From positions 3,045 through 67,044 of the forward strand of contig CAZTVN010000001.1 of NCBI GenBank assembly GCA_964617145.1: 64,000 bases of DNA, given 5' to 3'. The notes under the pieces were generated by a model. It was given only the letters and a program-made list of their open reading frames with translations, was not told where the DNA came from and ran no database searches. This document shows, piece by piece, positions 1 to 10,788 of the stretch (its first letter is position 1; every line of letters starts with the position of its first letter). Source of the stretch: CAZTVN01 sp964617145. Its GTDB lineage: Bacteria > Patescibacteriota > Gracilibacteria > UBA1369 > JACRIC01. Position numbers and translations under genes: made by a program.

Positions 1-2
1 AT

Positions 3-722
3 GCTTGGGCTTACCGTGAAGTTTCTTTGCTTCTCCGTCGTCCCCCCGGTCGCGAAGCCTATCCTGGGGATATTTTTTATCTTCATTCTCGTTTATTGGA
101 AAGAGCTTCCAGGCTTTCTGACGATATGGGAGGTGGTTCGATCACGGCTTTGCCAATTATTGAAACTCAGGCTAATGATATTTCTGCTTATATCCCAACT
201 AATGTCATTTCCATTACTGATGGGCAAATCTTTTTGGAGCCGGAACTTTTCTATGCCGGTAAACGTCCTGCCATTAATGCCGGTATTTCTGTCTCTCGTG
301 TTGGAGGATCTGCTCAAATTCCAGTAATGAAAAAGGTGGCGGGGAATCTTCGTTTAAATTTGGCTAAATTTCGCGAATTGGAAGCTTTTGCCCAGGTCGG
401 TTCTGATCTTGATGCTCAAACCAAATCACAACTTGAGCGTGGGCAAAGAGCGGTGGAAGTATTAAAACAGCCTCAGTACTCACCGCTTCCGGTTGCTAAG
501 CAAATTGCTATTATTTATGCGCTCAATAGTGGGCTACTTGATGATATTGAGATAAAAGACATTTCATCGTTTGAACAAAAATTTTATCAGTTCCTTGATG
601 ATAATTATAAAAATTTACAGGAATCTCTTTCCACAGCTCGTAAATTTACAGAGGAGTTGGAAATGGAGTTGAAAACGGTTATTGAAAAATTCAAAATAAA
701 CTGGAATGTCATCACTTCGTGA
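3..722 (+). CDS. atpA: F1Fo ATP synthase alpha subunit, 3' part (5' end outside window)
   Basis: C-terminal ~239 codons of the alpha subunit of the F1 head, which carries the non-catalytic nucleotide sites. The reading frame is open from base 3 with no start, so the gene begins before the window. Seen: the [12 protein letters not shown] and [11 protein letters not shown] stretch, then [16 protein letters not shown] and the arginine-finger segment [15 protein letters not shown], followed by the helical C-terminal domain. It ends in TGA at 720-722 and overlaps atpG by 17 nt, so the two are translationally coupled. An overlapping open frame from base 1 is only a shadow. The Walker A motif lies upstream and cannot be checked here. 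Confidence 0.97.
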   Translation, partial: AWAYREVSLLLRRPPGREAYPGDIFYLHSRLLERASRLSDDMGGGSITALPIIETQANDISAYIPTNVISITDGQIFLEPELFYAGKRPAINAGISVSRVGGSAQIPVMKKVAGNLRLNLAKFRELEAFAQVGSDLDAQTKSQLERGQRAVEVLKQPQYSPLPVAKQIAIIYALNSGLLDDIEIKDISSFEQKFYQFLDDNYKNLQESLSTARKFTEELEMELKTVIEKFKINWNVITS

Positions 723-1581
723 TTTAAAACTCAGAATTCGTTCTATCAAATCCACCCAAAAAATTACCCGGGCTATGGAGATGATTGCTGCATCTAAAAT
801 GAAAAAAGCTCAACAACAGGCTTTAAAAGGTCGTCCTTATCTCAACAAACTTTCAGAAATGATTGCGGTTCTCATCACTTCCAGTGAGCCAAAGTTGACT
901 CATAAACTTTTAGAAAAAAATAATCACAGCAACAATATTGCCTATATTATTATCACGGCTGACCGTGGCCTTTGTGGAGCTTTTAATACTAATATTGCTA
1001 AAATCAGTCTTGAAAATTTTTCCGTTCGTCAGGATAAAGGACGAAAAATTGTAGCAGTAGGTAGAAAAATTCGCCAAACCATGCAGAGACTTGGCCAAAG
1101 CATTGTTGCTGATTTTGAACAAATGGCCAATGCTCCTGAATTTTTAGACACTCTTGGTATTGCCAGAATCGTTTTAGATGAATATTTGGCAGGTTCTGTT
1201 GATGAAGCATATTTAATTTATAATCATTTTTATTCAACGATTAATCAAAAGCCAGTTGTCCAGAAATTGTTACCGATTGAACCTGAAACTATTTTTATTG
1301 CTGAATCGTCTGCCAATGAAGCGTCAGGTAAAATTGATTATATTTTTGAAGGAGAAAAAAATATTCTTTTAGACGAACTTTTGCATAGATTGGTCAACAT
1401 TAAAGTTTATCAGGCGGTGATGGAATCAGCAGCCTCTGAACATTCTGCGCGCATGATTTCTATGCATCAGGCTTCTGATAACGCTAAAGAGATTGTTTTG
1501 AATTTGACTTTGGAGTACAACAAGACCCGTCAGTCTAAAATTACGACTCAAATTTTGGAAATTATTGGCGCCGTACAGTAG
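706..1581 (+). CDS. atpG: F1Fo ATP synthase gamma subunit
   Basis: Central rotor shaft of F1, 291 aa, usual length. The N-terminal helix [20 protein letters not shown] and the following [11 protein letters not shown] are the classic gamma signature, and the C-terminal helix ([20 protein letters not shown] ... [11 protein letters not shown]) is also well conserved. These two helices form the coiled coil inside the alpha3beta3 ring. The ATG lies inside the end of atpA and no better start exists. It is followed by atpD after 36 nt. The order A-G-D-C is the standard atp operon order, so atpB/E/F/H probably lie upstream. Confidence 0.97.
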   Translation: MSSLRDLKLRIRSIKSTQKITRAMEMIAASKMKKAQQQALKGRPYLNKLSEMIAVLITSSEPKLTHKLLEKNNHSNNIAYIIITADRGLCGAFNTNIAKISLENFSVRQDKGRKIVAVGRKIRQTMQRLGQSIVADFEQMANAPEFLDTLGIARIVLDEYLAGSVDEAYLIYNHFYSTINQKPVVQKLLPIEPETIFIAESSANEASGKIDYIFEGEKNILLDELLHRLVNIKVYQAVMESAASEHSARMISMHQASDNAKEIVLNLTLEYNKTRQSKITTQILEIIGAVQ

Positions 1582-1593
1582 AAAGGCCTTTAG

Positions 1594-3021
<1,428 letters not shown>

Positions 3022-3054
3022 ATGTAATAGTTCATTTCGTTACAGTTCATACTC

Positions 3055-3465
3055 ATGTTCGACTTAAATATCATTACGGTAGAAAAAAATATTTTTACTG
3101 GTAGGGTTTCCTCCGTTATTGTCCCAACAGTAACCGGTGAAATCGGTATCTTGACCGACCATCATCCTTTAATCGCGAAATTGGATATTGGTGCTATTAA
3201 AATAATTTTAGAAGATAATTCTGAACGAACGATTTTTATGGCTGGAGGGTTTTTAGAAGTGCATAAAAATAAAGTTGCAATACTGGCAGATTTGGCAGAG
3301 AATCTTGAAAACATTGCTTTGGAAGAAGCCAGTGCCGCCCGTAAAAAGGCTGAAACAATGGTGACTGAAGCAAAAGATGCGGTAACAGCTGAGAAACTTA
3401 AAGAGGAACTGCGCATTGTAATGATGAGAGAAAAGCTCGCCCAAATGTCTAAATATAAAAAATAG
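3055..3465 (+). CDS. atpC: F1Fo ATP synthase epsilon subunit
   Basis: Epsilon subunit of the F1 central stalk, 136 aa. The N-terminal beta-sandwich shows the family pattern (residues ~1-80: FDLNIITVEKNIFTGRVSSV, GEIGILTDHHPLIAKL, then GGFLEVHKNKVAILAD). The C-terminal part (~85-136) is a Lys/Glu/Ala-rich helical hairpin which in other bacteria can act as an inhibitory arm. Last gene of the atp operon; 83 nt separate it from the next coding region, with a new promoter-like sequence in the gap. Confidence 0.95.
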   Translation: MFDLNIITVEKNIFTGRVSSVIVPTVTGEIGILTDHHPLIAKLDIGAIKIILEDNSERTIFMAGGFLEVHKNKVAILADLAENLENIALEEASAARKKAETMVTEAKDAVTAEKLKEELRIVMMREKLAQMSKYKK

Positions 3466-3488
3466 GGATCTCTCTTTTTTAATAAGTC

Positions 3489-3516
3489 TTGCTTTTTTAT
3501 CAATATTGTTTAGAAT
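3489..3516 (+). promoter_or_regulatory. Predicted sigma70-type promoter for the Ehr-like operon
   Basis: TTGCTT (3489-3494), 16-nt spacer, TAGAAT (3511-3516). The predicted start of transcription near 3523 leaves a ~22-26 nt leader before the small-subunit start. It would let the membrane complex be expressed apart from the atp operon, although read-through from atpC remains possible. Judged by eye from consensus match only. Confidence 0.45.
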
Positions 3517-3548
3517 CTGTAAAAATCGGGCATAGTCTTATCTAATGT

Positions 3549-4151
3549 ATGGCTTTCCTCAAACTTCTTCATAAACTTTTTTTCAATAGGTCGGTAACGG
3601 AAAATAAGAGTAAGTTTCTCGATTTACCGGATGAAAGGCTGAGGTCGGAGGAAGGGGATTTTACGACTCAAGATAAAAAGTCGGACTTACGCGATGAAAA
3701 ATTAGAGAAAGCCTGTAAAGAATTAAAACAAATAATTGATCAGCTCTATGGCGGTCGTTCTTTGCGTATCCGTGCTGTAGATGGTGGTTCGTGCAATGGA
3801 GAAGAAATCGAATTAACAGCCTTGAATAATGCTTATTATGATATTGAACGTTTTGGTCTTTCCTTTGTCGCTTCGCCGAGGCATGCCGATATTTTGTTTG
3901 TCACAGGTCCTGTTACCCGAAATCTGGAAAGAGCCGTTCTGACTACTTATGAGGCTGCTCCGGAGCCTTGTATTGTCGTTGCGATAGGCGATGGTGCTTG
4001 CACTGGAGGAATTTGGAAAGATTCCTATGCCGTAGTTGGCCCAGTTGAAAAAATCATTCCAGTACATTATAAAATTTATGGCAATCCGCCTACTCCAACT
4101 CAAATTTTACAAGGCATGTTACATATACTTAAAGATCACGTTCAATCATGA
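3549..4151 (+). CDS. Ehr-type small subunit (NuoB/HycG-like) with degraded [4Fe-4S] site
   Basis: 200 aa. Residues ~72-195 are clearly homologous to the small subunit of group 4 hydrogenases and NuoB of complex I (YYDIERFG, ASPRHADILFVTGPVTRN, GPVEKIIPVHYKIYGNPPTP). The proximal cluster normally needs four cysteines. Here CxxC is C82-N-G-E85, the GTC/GDC cysteine is G149 (a Cys sits two residues later at 151), and the GCPP cysteine is N179. Only one canonical ligand remains, so a normal [4Fe-4S] cluster is unlikely. The first ~65 residues are a charged extension. ATG at 3549 chosen; another ATG at 3545 is in a different frame. The stop overlaps the next start by 4 nt. The family is Ehr (energy-converting hydrogenase-related). 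Confidence 0.85.
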   Translation: MAFLKLLHKLFFNRSVTENKSKFLDLPDERLRSEEGDFTTQDKKSDLRDEKLEKACKELKQIIDQLYGGRSLRIRAVDGGSCNGEEIELTALNNAYYDIERFGLSFVASPRHADILFVTGPVTRNLERAVLTTYEAAPEPCIVVAIGDGACTGGIWKDSYAVVGPVEKIIPVHYKIYGNPPTPTQILQGMLHILKDHVQS

Positions 4152-6109
4152 GCACTGAATTATTCATTCGAATTTGTATTTATATTTGCTTGGTTTTGAC
4201 CTTGTCAGGTGGAGTTTTTGCACTATTCAGTAAAAAAGATTTTATTCAGCGTATCGCCCAAATCATTATGTTGACTGCTCTCGTTTGTGGCATTTTAGCT
4301 TCGGGAATATTTTTAGTAAAAGATCTTCCAGTTTTATCTCTCTTGGTCACCGATTTTTCTTTCCCCGGAACATTCATGATGGATAAACTATCGGCAATTT
4401 TCTTTTTTTTGGTCAATACGGTTGGTTTCCTGACTGTACTTTATGGCTTCAGATATATATTCAATGAAAAATCACATTATAATATATCTTATCTTCAATT
4501 TTTAAGTGCGTTATTTATTTTAGGGATGCAGATGGTGGTTCTCTCTACTACGCCACTATTTTTTATTTTCGCATGGGAAATTATGTCTTTTTCCAGTTTT
4601 TTGTTAGTAATGGCAGATCTTAAAATCCAATCTGTCAGACCAGCGCTTTTTTATTTGATCATGACTCATTTGGGGGCTTCAGCCATACTTGCAGGATTTC
4701 TCCTTTTGTCCAAGGGCGTTTTCAATCTCAATTTTAACCAGTTGGGATTATCAGCTTCGGGGCTTCCTGCCAAAACTATTCTGACCGCTTTTTTACTTTT
4801 TTTCTTTGGGTTTGGCTCAAAAGCTGGTTTATTCCCTTTTCATGGTTGGCTCCCCGAAGCCCATCCTCAGGCTCCGAGTCATATTTCTGCTTTGATGTCA
4901 GGCATTATGCTTAAAGTTGCCGTATATGGATTTTTGAGAGTTATTTTATATATGCTGCCCATTCTTCCTCTTTGGGTAGGTTTTTTGGTAGTAATCGTTG
5001 GGCTTTTTTCAGCTATTTTTGGAGTGTTTTATTCAGTGATCGAAACAGATATTAAGCGTATTTTGGCTTTTAGTAGCATAGAAAATCTTGGTCTTATTTT
5101 TTCTATCATTGGGATTTATCTTATTGCCCAAAATCAGCAGATGGTTTTGCTTGCGCAGTTTAGTATGATTGCTGTTTTGTATCAATCGATTTCTCATGCT
5201 TTCTTCAAGTCAGGTCTTTTTCTTGTTGCCGGTATTGCAGGACAAGCCTTTCATACACGCAATATTGAAAAAATGGGTGGTATGGCTAGAAAAATGAGGA
5301 TTTTTTCTTTTGCCGCCTTATTGCTTTCTCTCACTGCTGCAGCTTTGCCGCCTTCTGGAGCATTTGTCGGAGAATGGCTCGTAATTCAATCGATTATTAA
5401 CACTGTTTTTTCCGGTATTTTTTCGGTCAAGATTTTATTACTCGGGACATTGATTTCTTTTGGTTTGGTTGCAGGAATTGCTGTTTTTTCAATGGTTAGA
5501 TTTTTTGGTATTGGTTTTTTGGCAGAATCTCGAAGTCCCAACGCTGAAATCTCTCATGAGCCAGGAGTAGAAATGCTTTTCCCTGTAGCGTTTTTGAGTT
5601 TTGTAGCTTTCCTCCTTGGAGCTTTCTCTAAGCCAATAATCGATATAATTGGAGAAGATTCGTCTTTCATTCCTTTAACTTTTAATCCAATGATTTTATT
5701 GGTGATTTTGCTTGGATTATTTTTATTTGCTTTATTATTTAGACGCAGTGGATCAACCATGAAAAATGAAAGGCTGTATCATACATGGGACTGTGGTCAG
5801 CCGATTAATGCTTCCATGGAATATACCGCCACTACTTTTTCCGCTCCAATCCGTTTTTTCTTTAGAACTATTTTGAGGGCAAATAAAAAAATTACGGCAT
5901 ATCCAATAATCGATACCAATCCATGGTTGGTTAAAAAGAGCATTCATCTTGAAATCAACCCAATCTGGGATCAGTATTTTTATAACCCTCTTGTCTGTTC
6001 TATTACTTTCCTTTCCTCTACGGTTCGTCGATTACAAAATGGAAATATTCAATTTTATATTACGTTGATCCTTATTTCTCTTGTTATCACCGCAATAGTA
6101 ACTTTATGA
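4148..6109 (+). CDS. Ehr/Hyf-type antiporter-like membrane subunit (HyfB/NuoL-like)
   Basis: 653 aa, about 16 hydrophobic segments, of the Mrp-antiporter / NuoL-M-N superfamily. The key ion-path residues are present: a glutamate in WEIMSF (E144), a lysine in FGSKAGLFPFHGWLPEAHP (K225, with H232) and a second lysine in IMLKVAVYG (K256). The C-terminal part (from ~residue 540, LYHTWDCGQP onward) matches the HyfB-type tail. So the ion-pumping half looks functional even though the redox subunits are degenerate. It overlaps the genes on both sides by 4 nt (ATGA), as in a tightly coupled operon. In the membrane it should form the distal pump module. Confidence 0.92.
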   Translation: MSTELFIRICIYICLVLTLSGGVFALFSKKDFIQRIAQIIMLTALVCGILASGIFLVKDLPVLSLLVTDFSFPGTFMMDKLSAIFFFLVNTVGFLTVLYGFRYIFNEKSHYNISYLQFLSALFILGMQMVVLSTTPLFFIFAWEIMSFSSFLLVMADLKIQSVRPALFYLIMTHLGASAILAGFLLLSKGVFNLNFNQLGLSASGLPAKTILTAFLLFFFGFGSKAGLFPFHGWLPEAHPQAPSHISALMSGIMLKVAVYGFLRVILYMLPILPLWVGFLVVIVGLFSAIFGVFYSVIETDIKRILAFSSIENLGLIFSIIGIYLIAQNQQMVLLAQFSMIAVLYQSISHAFFKSGLFLVAGIAGQAFHTRNIEKMGGMARKMRIFSFAALLLSLTAAALPPSGAFVGEWLVIQSIINTVFSGIFSVKILLLGTLISFGLVAGIAVFSMVRFFGIGFLAESRSPNAEISHEPGVEMLFPVAFLSFVAFLLGAFSKPIIDIIGEDSSFIPLTFNPMILLVILLGLFLFALLFRRSGSTMKNERLYHTWDCGQPINASMEYTATTFSAPIRFFFRTILRANKKITAYPIIDTNPWLVKKSIHLEINPIWDQYFYNPLVCSITFLSSTVRRLQNGNIQFYITLILISLVITAIVTL

Positions 6110-7041
6110 ATTTTTTTGTTTCAATCTATCAATTCATACTTATCTTGCTTATCGCCCCATTTGCGGCAGGAATAGTTAAGTTTTTTAAGGCTAGACTTCA
6201 GGGAAGAAAAGGAGCTTCTCCCATTTTGCCATATTTCACGATATTGACCTTGATGAAAAAGCAAATGGTCATTTCTAAAAGTACTTCATGGGTTTTCCGG
6301 CTGGCTCCATTTGTTGTTTTGGGTACTTCATTATTTATGGTTTTAATATTGCCGCTGGTTTCTATAGATCGATATTTATCGGCATATAGCAATTTTGTTA
6401 TTATCGCTGGAATACTCATGCTTGGAACCATCTTTTTAATTTTCGGAGGACTTGAATCGGCTTCAGCGTTTGGTGGCATGGGCTCAAGTCGTGAAATGAC
6501 TATTGCTTCTTTAGTTGAGCCAACTATGATCTTGATTTTTGGTGCACTGGCTTTAAATAGTGGTAGTTCAGAAATTAGCAGGATGGTCTCAGACCTTAAT
6601 ATAACGACGCAACCTTTTATCATACCGAGTCTGTTGGCGCTGGTTCTCCTGGCGCTCGCGGAAAATGCTCGTTATCCTGTCGATAATCCTGCTACACATC
6701 TGGAGTTAACCATGGTACACGAAGCAATGATCCTTGAATATTCTGGTCCTTTTTTGGCTTTGATAGAATATGCTTCGTTTCTTAAACTTACCCTGTTTTC
6801 TGTTTTGTTGATGAACTTGATTTATCCGATTGGTTTATTGGAAAGCTCTTCAGATCTTTTGTCTTATCTTTTGTCTCCTTTATTTCTTATCGCCAAAGTT
6901 ATTGTCATGATGTTTTTGCTCGCTTTTTTAGAAAGTTCTATCGTGAAAATGCGTTTTTATAGAGTGCATGAGTTTTTGGCTGTTGCATTTTTTTTAAGCC
7001 TCGGTGGTATTTTTTTGACACTTGTTAATACGATTTTATGA
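6106..7041 (+). CDS. Ehr/Hyf-type membrane anchor subunit (HyfC/HycD, NuoH-like)
   Basis: 311 aa, about 8 membrane segments. Homologous to NuoH / HycD, the subunit that couples the peripheral arm to the membrane pumps. Diagnostic stretches: GRKGASPILPYFTILTLMKK near the N-terminus (the loop facing the small subunit) and ENARYPVDNPATHLELTM plus VHEAMILEYSGP around residues 185-225, with the acidic residues that line the E-channel. In an enzyme with dead redox sites this coupling loop is of interest because it seems intact. Overlaps of 4 nt with both neighbours. Confidence 0.92.
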   Translation: MNFFVSIYQFILILLIAPFAAGIVKFFKARLQGRKGASPILPYFTILTLMKKQMVISKSTSWVFRLAPFVVLGTSLFMVLILPLVSIDRYLSAYSNFVIIAGILMLGTIFLIFGGLESASAFGGMGSSREMTIASLVEPTMILIFGALALNSGSSEISRMVSDLNITTQPFIIPSLLALVLLALAENARYPVDNPATHLELTMVHEAMILEYSGPFLALIEYASFLKLTLFSVLLMNLIYPIGLLESSSDLLSYLLSPLFLIAKVIVMMFLLAFLESSIVKMRFYRVHEFLAVAFFLSLGGIFLTLVNTIL

Positions 7042-7709
7042 TCTCCATTCACGTCATAATAGATTTTTTTGCAGGGGGATTGCTTCTGACTACATTCCTT
7101 ATGATGGGGAAAATACGCCTCATACCGATGTTAAGATACTTTGCAGTCAGTTCCTTTTTTTTGGCAGGCCTTGGGGCAAGCATGTCTCTTTTGAAAGAAG
7201 AAAAAGATTTTTTTATAGCTCCTTTGGCAACCATTTTGTTTAAGGTAGTATTTATACCATTGATTATCAATTTTACTGCCAAAAAACTACCTTCTTCCAA
7301 TCAACTCAAAATGTATTTTAGGCCTGCAACAACTTCTTTTATGTTTTTATTTGTGTTGATTTTAAGTGGAATAATTGTTAGGAATTTTCCGGTCACTTTT
7401 GATGGTACTTTCGATAATCCTTTTTTCTTCAAGAGTTTATTGTTTATTTCAATCAGCCTGATCCTTTCAGGGATTTTATTGACTGTAATCAGAAAAGATT
7501 TGTTTTCACAGGTTTTGGGTTTGCTTACCATGGAAAATGGAATTGCTGCCTTTGGTCTCGTTACACTTGATGGTATCCCTATTTTTTTAGAAATGGGAAT
7601 TTCTTTTGTAATTATTATAAGTACGGTAATTTTAGCGGTTTTGATTGATAGAGTTCATGAAGTTTATACGATTGGCGACACTGAAAATTTAAAAGAATTA
7701 ATTGATTAA
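7038..7709 (+). CDS. Ehr/Hyf-type membrane subunit (HyfE, NuoK-like)
   Basis: 223 aa with about 7 hydrophobic segments. The C-terminal stretch (GLLTMENGIAAFGLVTLDGI, then FLEMGISFVIIISTVILAVL) is typical of hydrogenase-4 component E, which carries a NuoK-like fold including buried glutamates (E in TMENG and FLEMG). Located between the NuoH-like and second antiporter-like subunits as in hyf operons. ATG overlaps the previous stop by 4 nt. Confidence 0.88.
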   Translation: MISIHVIIDFFAGGLLLTTFLMMGKIRLIPMLRYFAVSSFFLAGLGASMSLLKEEKDFFIAPLATILFKVVFIPLIINFTAKKLPSSNQLKMYFRPATTSFMFLFVLILSGIIVRNFPVTFDGTFDNPFFFKSLLFISISLILSGILLTVIRKDLFSQVLGLLTMENGIAAFGLVTLDGIPIFLEMGISFVIIISTVILAVLIDRVHEVYTIGDTENLKELID

Positions 7710-7718
7710 CTTATTATA

Positions 7719-9212
7719 ATGGCGATTGTAATTTTTATTTTTTTCCCGGTAACCGCGCTCCTGCCTCTTTTTTTTAAACAGGTTAAGCAGGTACGTCTGA
7801 TGGCTCTTGTCATGGGTATAGTCAGTTCGTTGATAACCTTTTTGTTCCTGATAAAACCGCTATTCTCCAAGCAGGCTTTCATCCTTGGAAATGTACTCCG
7901 GATAGATCGCTTTTCGGCTTTTATGGGAATTTTGATCATTTTGCTTTATTTTTTCACGGTTATCGTCAGTCATAGATATATTAAAGAAGAAAATCATGAA
8001 AAAATTCTCGATTTAAAACAAATCAGATTGTATTTTTTATTATTGCCTATTTTTGCTCTCGCGATGCTCACCGTGGTGATGGTTGATAATTTAGGTTTGC
8101 TCTGGTTGGCTTTGGAAATAACAACTTTAGCCACCACTCCTTTAGTAGCTCTTTATAGAAAAGATGGCTCACTCGAGGCAGCATGGAAATATATTATTCT
8201 TTGTTCTTTGGGAATAAGCTTGGGTTTATTAGCTGTTTTATTTATCAGTTACGCTGGTATCAATAGCAATTTAAGTCCTTTTGATTCATTTTCTTTGAGA
8301 ATGCTTACGATGAACGCTTTAAAGATGCCGCCAGCTATTATGCAATGGGCTTTTCTCTTTGCTTTTATTGGTCTTGGCACCAAAATTGGATTTTTTCCTA
8401 TGCACACATGGCTTCCTGATGCTCATGGACGCACTCCGTCTCCCATTTCGGCTATGCTTTCTGGAATACTGCTCAATGTAGCTTTTTATTCTTTAATGAG
8501 AATCAAATTTATTACTGACATAGCGCTTCGTTCATCAGAGTGGACTAATAATCTCTTTTTGGCATTTGGTGTTATTTCTCTCGTAGCAAGTGCTTTTTTT
8601 CTCTATATTCAACATAATTATAAAAGAATGTTGGCCTATTCCAGCATGGAGCATATGGGGATATTGGCAATAGCCGTGGGACTCGGACCACTTGGAATGG
8701 TTCCTGCATTGATGCATATGTTTGCCCATACATTGTCCAAATCATTACTTTTTTTTGGTTCAGGTGAAATCTTATTAGCCACTAAAACGGCTAAAATTCA
8801 TAATGTAAAAAATTTGATTCATACTATTCCTGTTACCGGCACTCTTTTTATTTTGGGTATGTTTTCTCTTCTTGCTGTTCCACCTTTTGCTGCTTTTTCT
8901 AGTGAAATATTGATACTTGCTGCAATAGTTAACAAGGGGCATCTGGTTATTTTCTTTTTGATGTTATTGGCTCTGGCGCTTGTTTGTGTAAGTTTGTTTA
9001 GACATACTTTTAGGATGTTTTGTCTTCATCAAACTGATGATAATCATCAAGGGGATGATTACCAAATTGAAAAAAAATTTACTGAAAAATTTAATTTGAC
9101 CCATCTTGTCATGGTTGTAGAAATTGTGCTTTTGGCTATTTCTGGAATTTTCATGTTAACCCCAGAAGGTTTTAACTTTTTTTCAGGCATTGCTCAATCA
9201 ATATTTTTATAA
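7719..9212 (+). CDS. Ehr/Hyf-type antiporter-like membrane subunit (HyfF, NuoM/N-like)
   Basis: 497 aa, about 14 membrane segments. Second antiporter-like pump. Conserved glutamate in WLALEITTLATTPL (E133), lysine in LGTKIGFFPMHTWLPDAHG (K222, H229) and the LLNVAFY segment, where N253 replaces the second lysine as is usual for HyfF proteins. It starts 9 nt after the HyfE-like gene and ends 2 nt before the large subunit. Together with the HyfB-like protein it gives this complex two pump modules, comparable with Hyf-type rather than the smaller Ech-type enzymes. Confidence 0.92.
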   Translation: MAIVIFIFFPVTALLPLFFKQVKQVRLMALVMGIVSSLITFLFLIKPLFSKQAFILGNVLRIDRFSAFMGILIILLYFFTVIVSHRYIKEENHEKILDLKQIRLYFLLLPIFALAMLTVVMVDNLGLLWLALEITTLATTPLVALYRKDGSLEAAWKYIILCSLGISLGLLAVLFISYAGINSNLSPFDSFSLRMLTMNALKMPPAIMQWAFLFAFIGLGTKIGFFPMHTWLPDAHGRTPSPISAMLSGILLNVAFYSLMRIKFITDIALRSSEWTNNLFLAFGVISLVASAFFLYIQHNYKRMLAYSSMEHMGILAIAVGLGPLGMVPALMHMFAHTLSKSLLFFGSGEILLATKTAKIHNVKNLIHTIPVTGTLFILGMFSLLAVPPFAAFSSEILILAAIVNKGHLVIFFLMLLALALVCVSLFRHTFRMFCLHQTDDNHQGDDYQIEKKFTEKFNLTHLVMVVEIVLLAISGIFMLTPEGFNFFSGIAQSIFL

Positions 9213-9214
9213 TT

Positions 9215-10786
9215 ATGGAAACTAAAAGTCATCTCAGTATTGACGGTGTGTTTCAAGAACAGATGAGTCATAATCAAAAGAATTTGCGAATTTTTAAGAC
9301 AGATTCTGAAAATTTTACCAGAGTTGTAGCTTCTCTCGTTTCTCAGAATTATCGACTGGCTTGGTTGTTTGGGACCGATGATAGAGCAGAACATAAGACT
9401 TTTGGAGTCCATGCCGTACTCGCCATGGGAGGTAAAAATGAATGGTTGCAGATCTCAGCCGCTCTTTCCGAAGCAAATCCAGAGTATCCTGCGTTGACGA
9501 AAACTATTATGGCAGCTATTTGGTATGAAAAATACCTTATGGATATGTTTGGAATAGTGGCTAAAGGTCACCCTGATCCACGTCGTTTGGTTCATCATGA
9601 GAATGTTCCGCGTGACATTCATCCTTTAAGAAAAGATTTTGAATGGAATACTGTTATGGAAAAAGATGATGTTCCTTATCCGATGCTCCATGTCGGAGGC
9701 AATGGTATTTATGAGATTCCAGTTGGGCCCATTCATGCCGGAATTATTGAGCCGGGACATTTTCGTTTTAATGTTGCGGGCGAAAGGATTGTTAATCTTG
9801 AAGGTAAATTGTTTTTTACCCATAAGGGTGTGGAGAAATTATTGGAAGGGAAATCTGTTTTTGCCGCATTGCCCTATGTCGAGAGAATTTCTGATGATTC
9901 TGCGGCTTCACATGTTTTGACTTTTGTACAGACTTTGGAATTGATCGCGGGTGTACATATTTCAGAAAGGGCTAGTCTTTTAAGGACATTGATTGCTGAA
10001 CTAGAGAGATTAACCATGCACATTCATGATATTTCAAATATTGCCGGAATGGGAACAGGCTATACTATTATGGCTGCCCATGGCTTTCGGATCAAAGAAA
10101 ATTTGGTAAGACTTTCTGAAAAAATTTTTGGAAATCGTTTTTGGAGAGGGTTTATTATTCCAGGAGGAGTGGTTCGTGATTTGTCTGAAGCCGAGCTCGA
10201 TTTGATCTCTCAAACAGTTCAGGAGATTATGGCTGACATGCATGGGCTACTTAATATTGGTCTTAAATCAGACGGTCTTTTGGAAAGAATGATAACTGCC
10301 GGTGTTCTTACTTTGGATGCAGCCAAAGCTTATGGTGCTGTTGGAATTGCCGTTCGCGCCATTGATCAAAAAATGGACACCAGGATAGATCATCCTTATG
10401 TTTCTTATGATAGATTGAAATTTCAGGTAGTGACCAAAACAGGTGGTGATGTTTTTGCCAGATTTATGGTTCGCGTCGGTGAATTGGATGTTTCTTCTCA
10501 AATGATCGAAGAACTTTGCACATTGCTTCGTACTGTGAAGGGCGAAACGAAGGTTGTTTTGGTTTTGCATTCAGGAGAAGCTTTGTCGGCGGTGGAGGGT
10601 TTTCGAGGTGAAATCCTTCACTTTGTACGCCTCAATGATAAAGGATTCATTGAACGCATGGCAGTTCGCGATCCATCATTTTGTAACTGGCCACTCTTTG
10701 GAGAAATTGGACCAGGCAATATCGTGCCAGATTTTCCACTCTGTAATAAATCGCTCAATTTAAGTTATTCAGGGAATGACTTATGA
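9215..10786 (+). CDS. Ehr-type fused NuoC-NuoD-like large subunit lacking all NiFe ligands
   Basis: 523 aa, in the order NuoC-like domain (~25-140; YEKYLMDMFGIVAKGHPDPR) then NuoD/hydrogenase large subunit domain (~165-523), as in HycE/HyfG. In active [NiFe] hydrogenases the metal is held by RxCxxC and DPCxxC. Here the first is R-I-S-D-D-S (S226 and S229 replace Cys) and the second, at the extreme C-terminus, is N-L-S-Y-S-G (S517 and G520). No NiFe site can form, and there is no C-terminal peptide to cleave. The protein has only three cysteines (435, 490, 510). This defines Ehr complexes, whose substrate is not firmly known. No hyp maturation genes are visible here. A quinone-like or other partner in the old active-site cavity is speculation. 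Confidence 0.9.
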   Translation: METKSHLSIDGVFQEQMSHNQKNLRIFKTDSENFTRVVASLVSQNYRLAWLFGTDDRAEHKTFGVHAVLAMGGKNEWLQISAALSEANPEYPALTKTIMAAIWYEKYLMDMFGIVAKGHPDPRRLVHHENVPRDIHPLRKDFEWNTVMEKDDVPYPMLHVGGNGIYEIPVGPIHAGIIEPGHFRFNVAGERIVNLEGKLFFTHKGVEKLLEGKSVFAALPYVERISDDSAASHVLTFVQTLELIAGVHISERASLLRTLIAELERLTMHIHDISNIAGMGTGYTIMAAHGFRIKENLVRLSEKIFGNRFWRGFIIPGGVVRDLSEAELDLISQTVQEIMADMHGLLNIGLKSDGLLERMITAGVLTLDAAKAYGAVGIAVRAIDQKMDTRIDHPYVSYDRLKFQVVTKTGGDVFARFMVRVGELDVSSQMIEELCTLLRTVKGETKVVLVLHSGEALSAVEGFRGEILHFVRLNDKGFIERMAVRDPSFCNWPLFGEIGPGNIVPDFPLCNKSLNLSYSGNDL

Positions 10787-10788
10787 GC

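Noticed and set aside
1..327. Open frame of 108 codons at the left edge
   Set aside because: It is a +1-shifted shadow of atpA; the overlapping frame from base 3 encodes conserved alpha-subunit sequence without interruption, so there is no frameshift.
9215..10786. Active [NiFe] hydrogenase large subunit or true NuoCD of complex I
   Set aside because: No NiFe cysteines remain, and no NuoE/F/G/I genes accompany it; the Hyf-like neighbours fit Ehr better.
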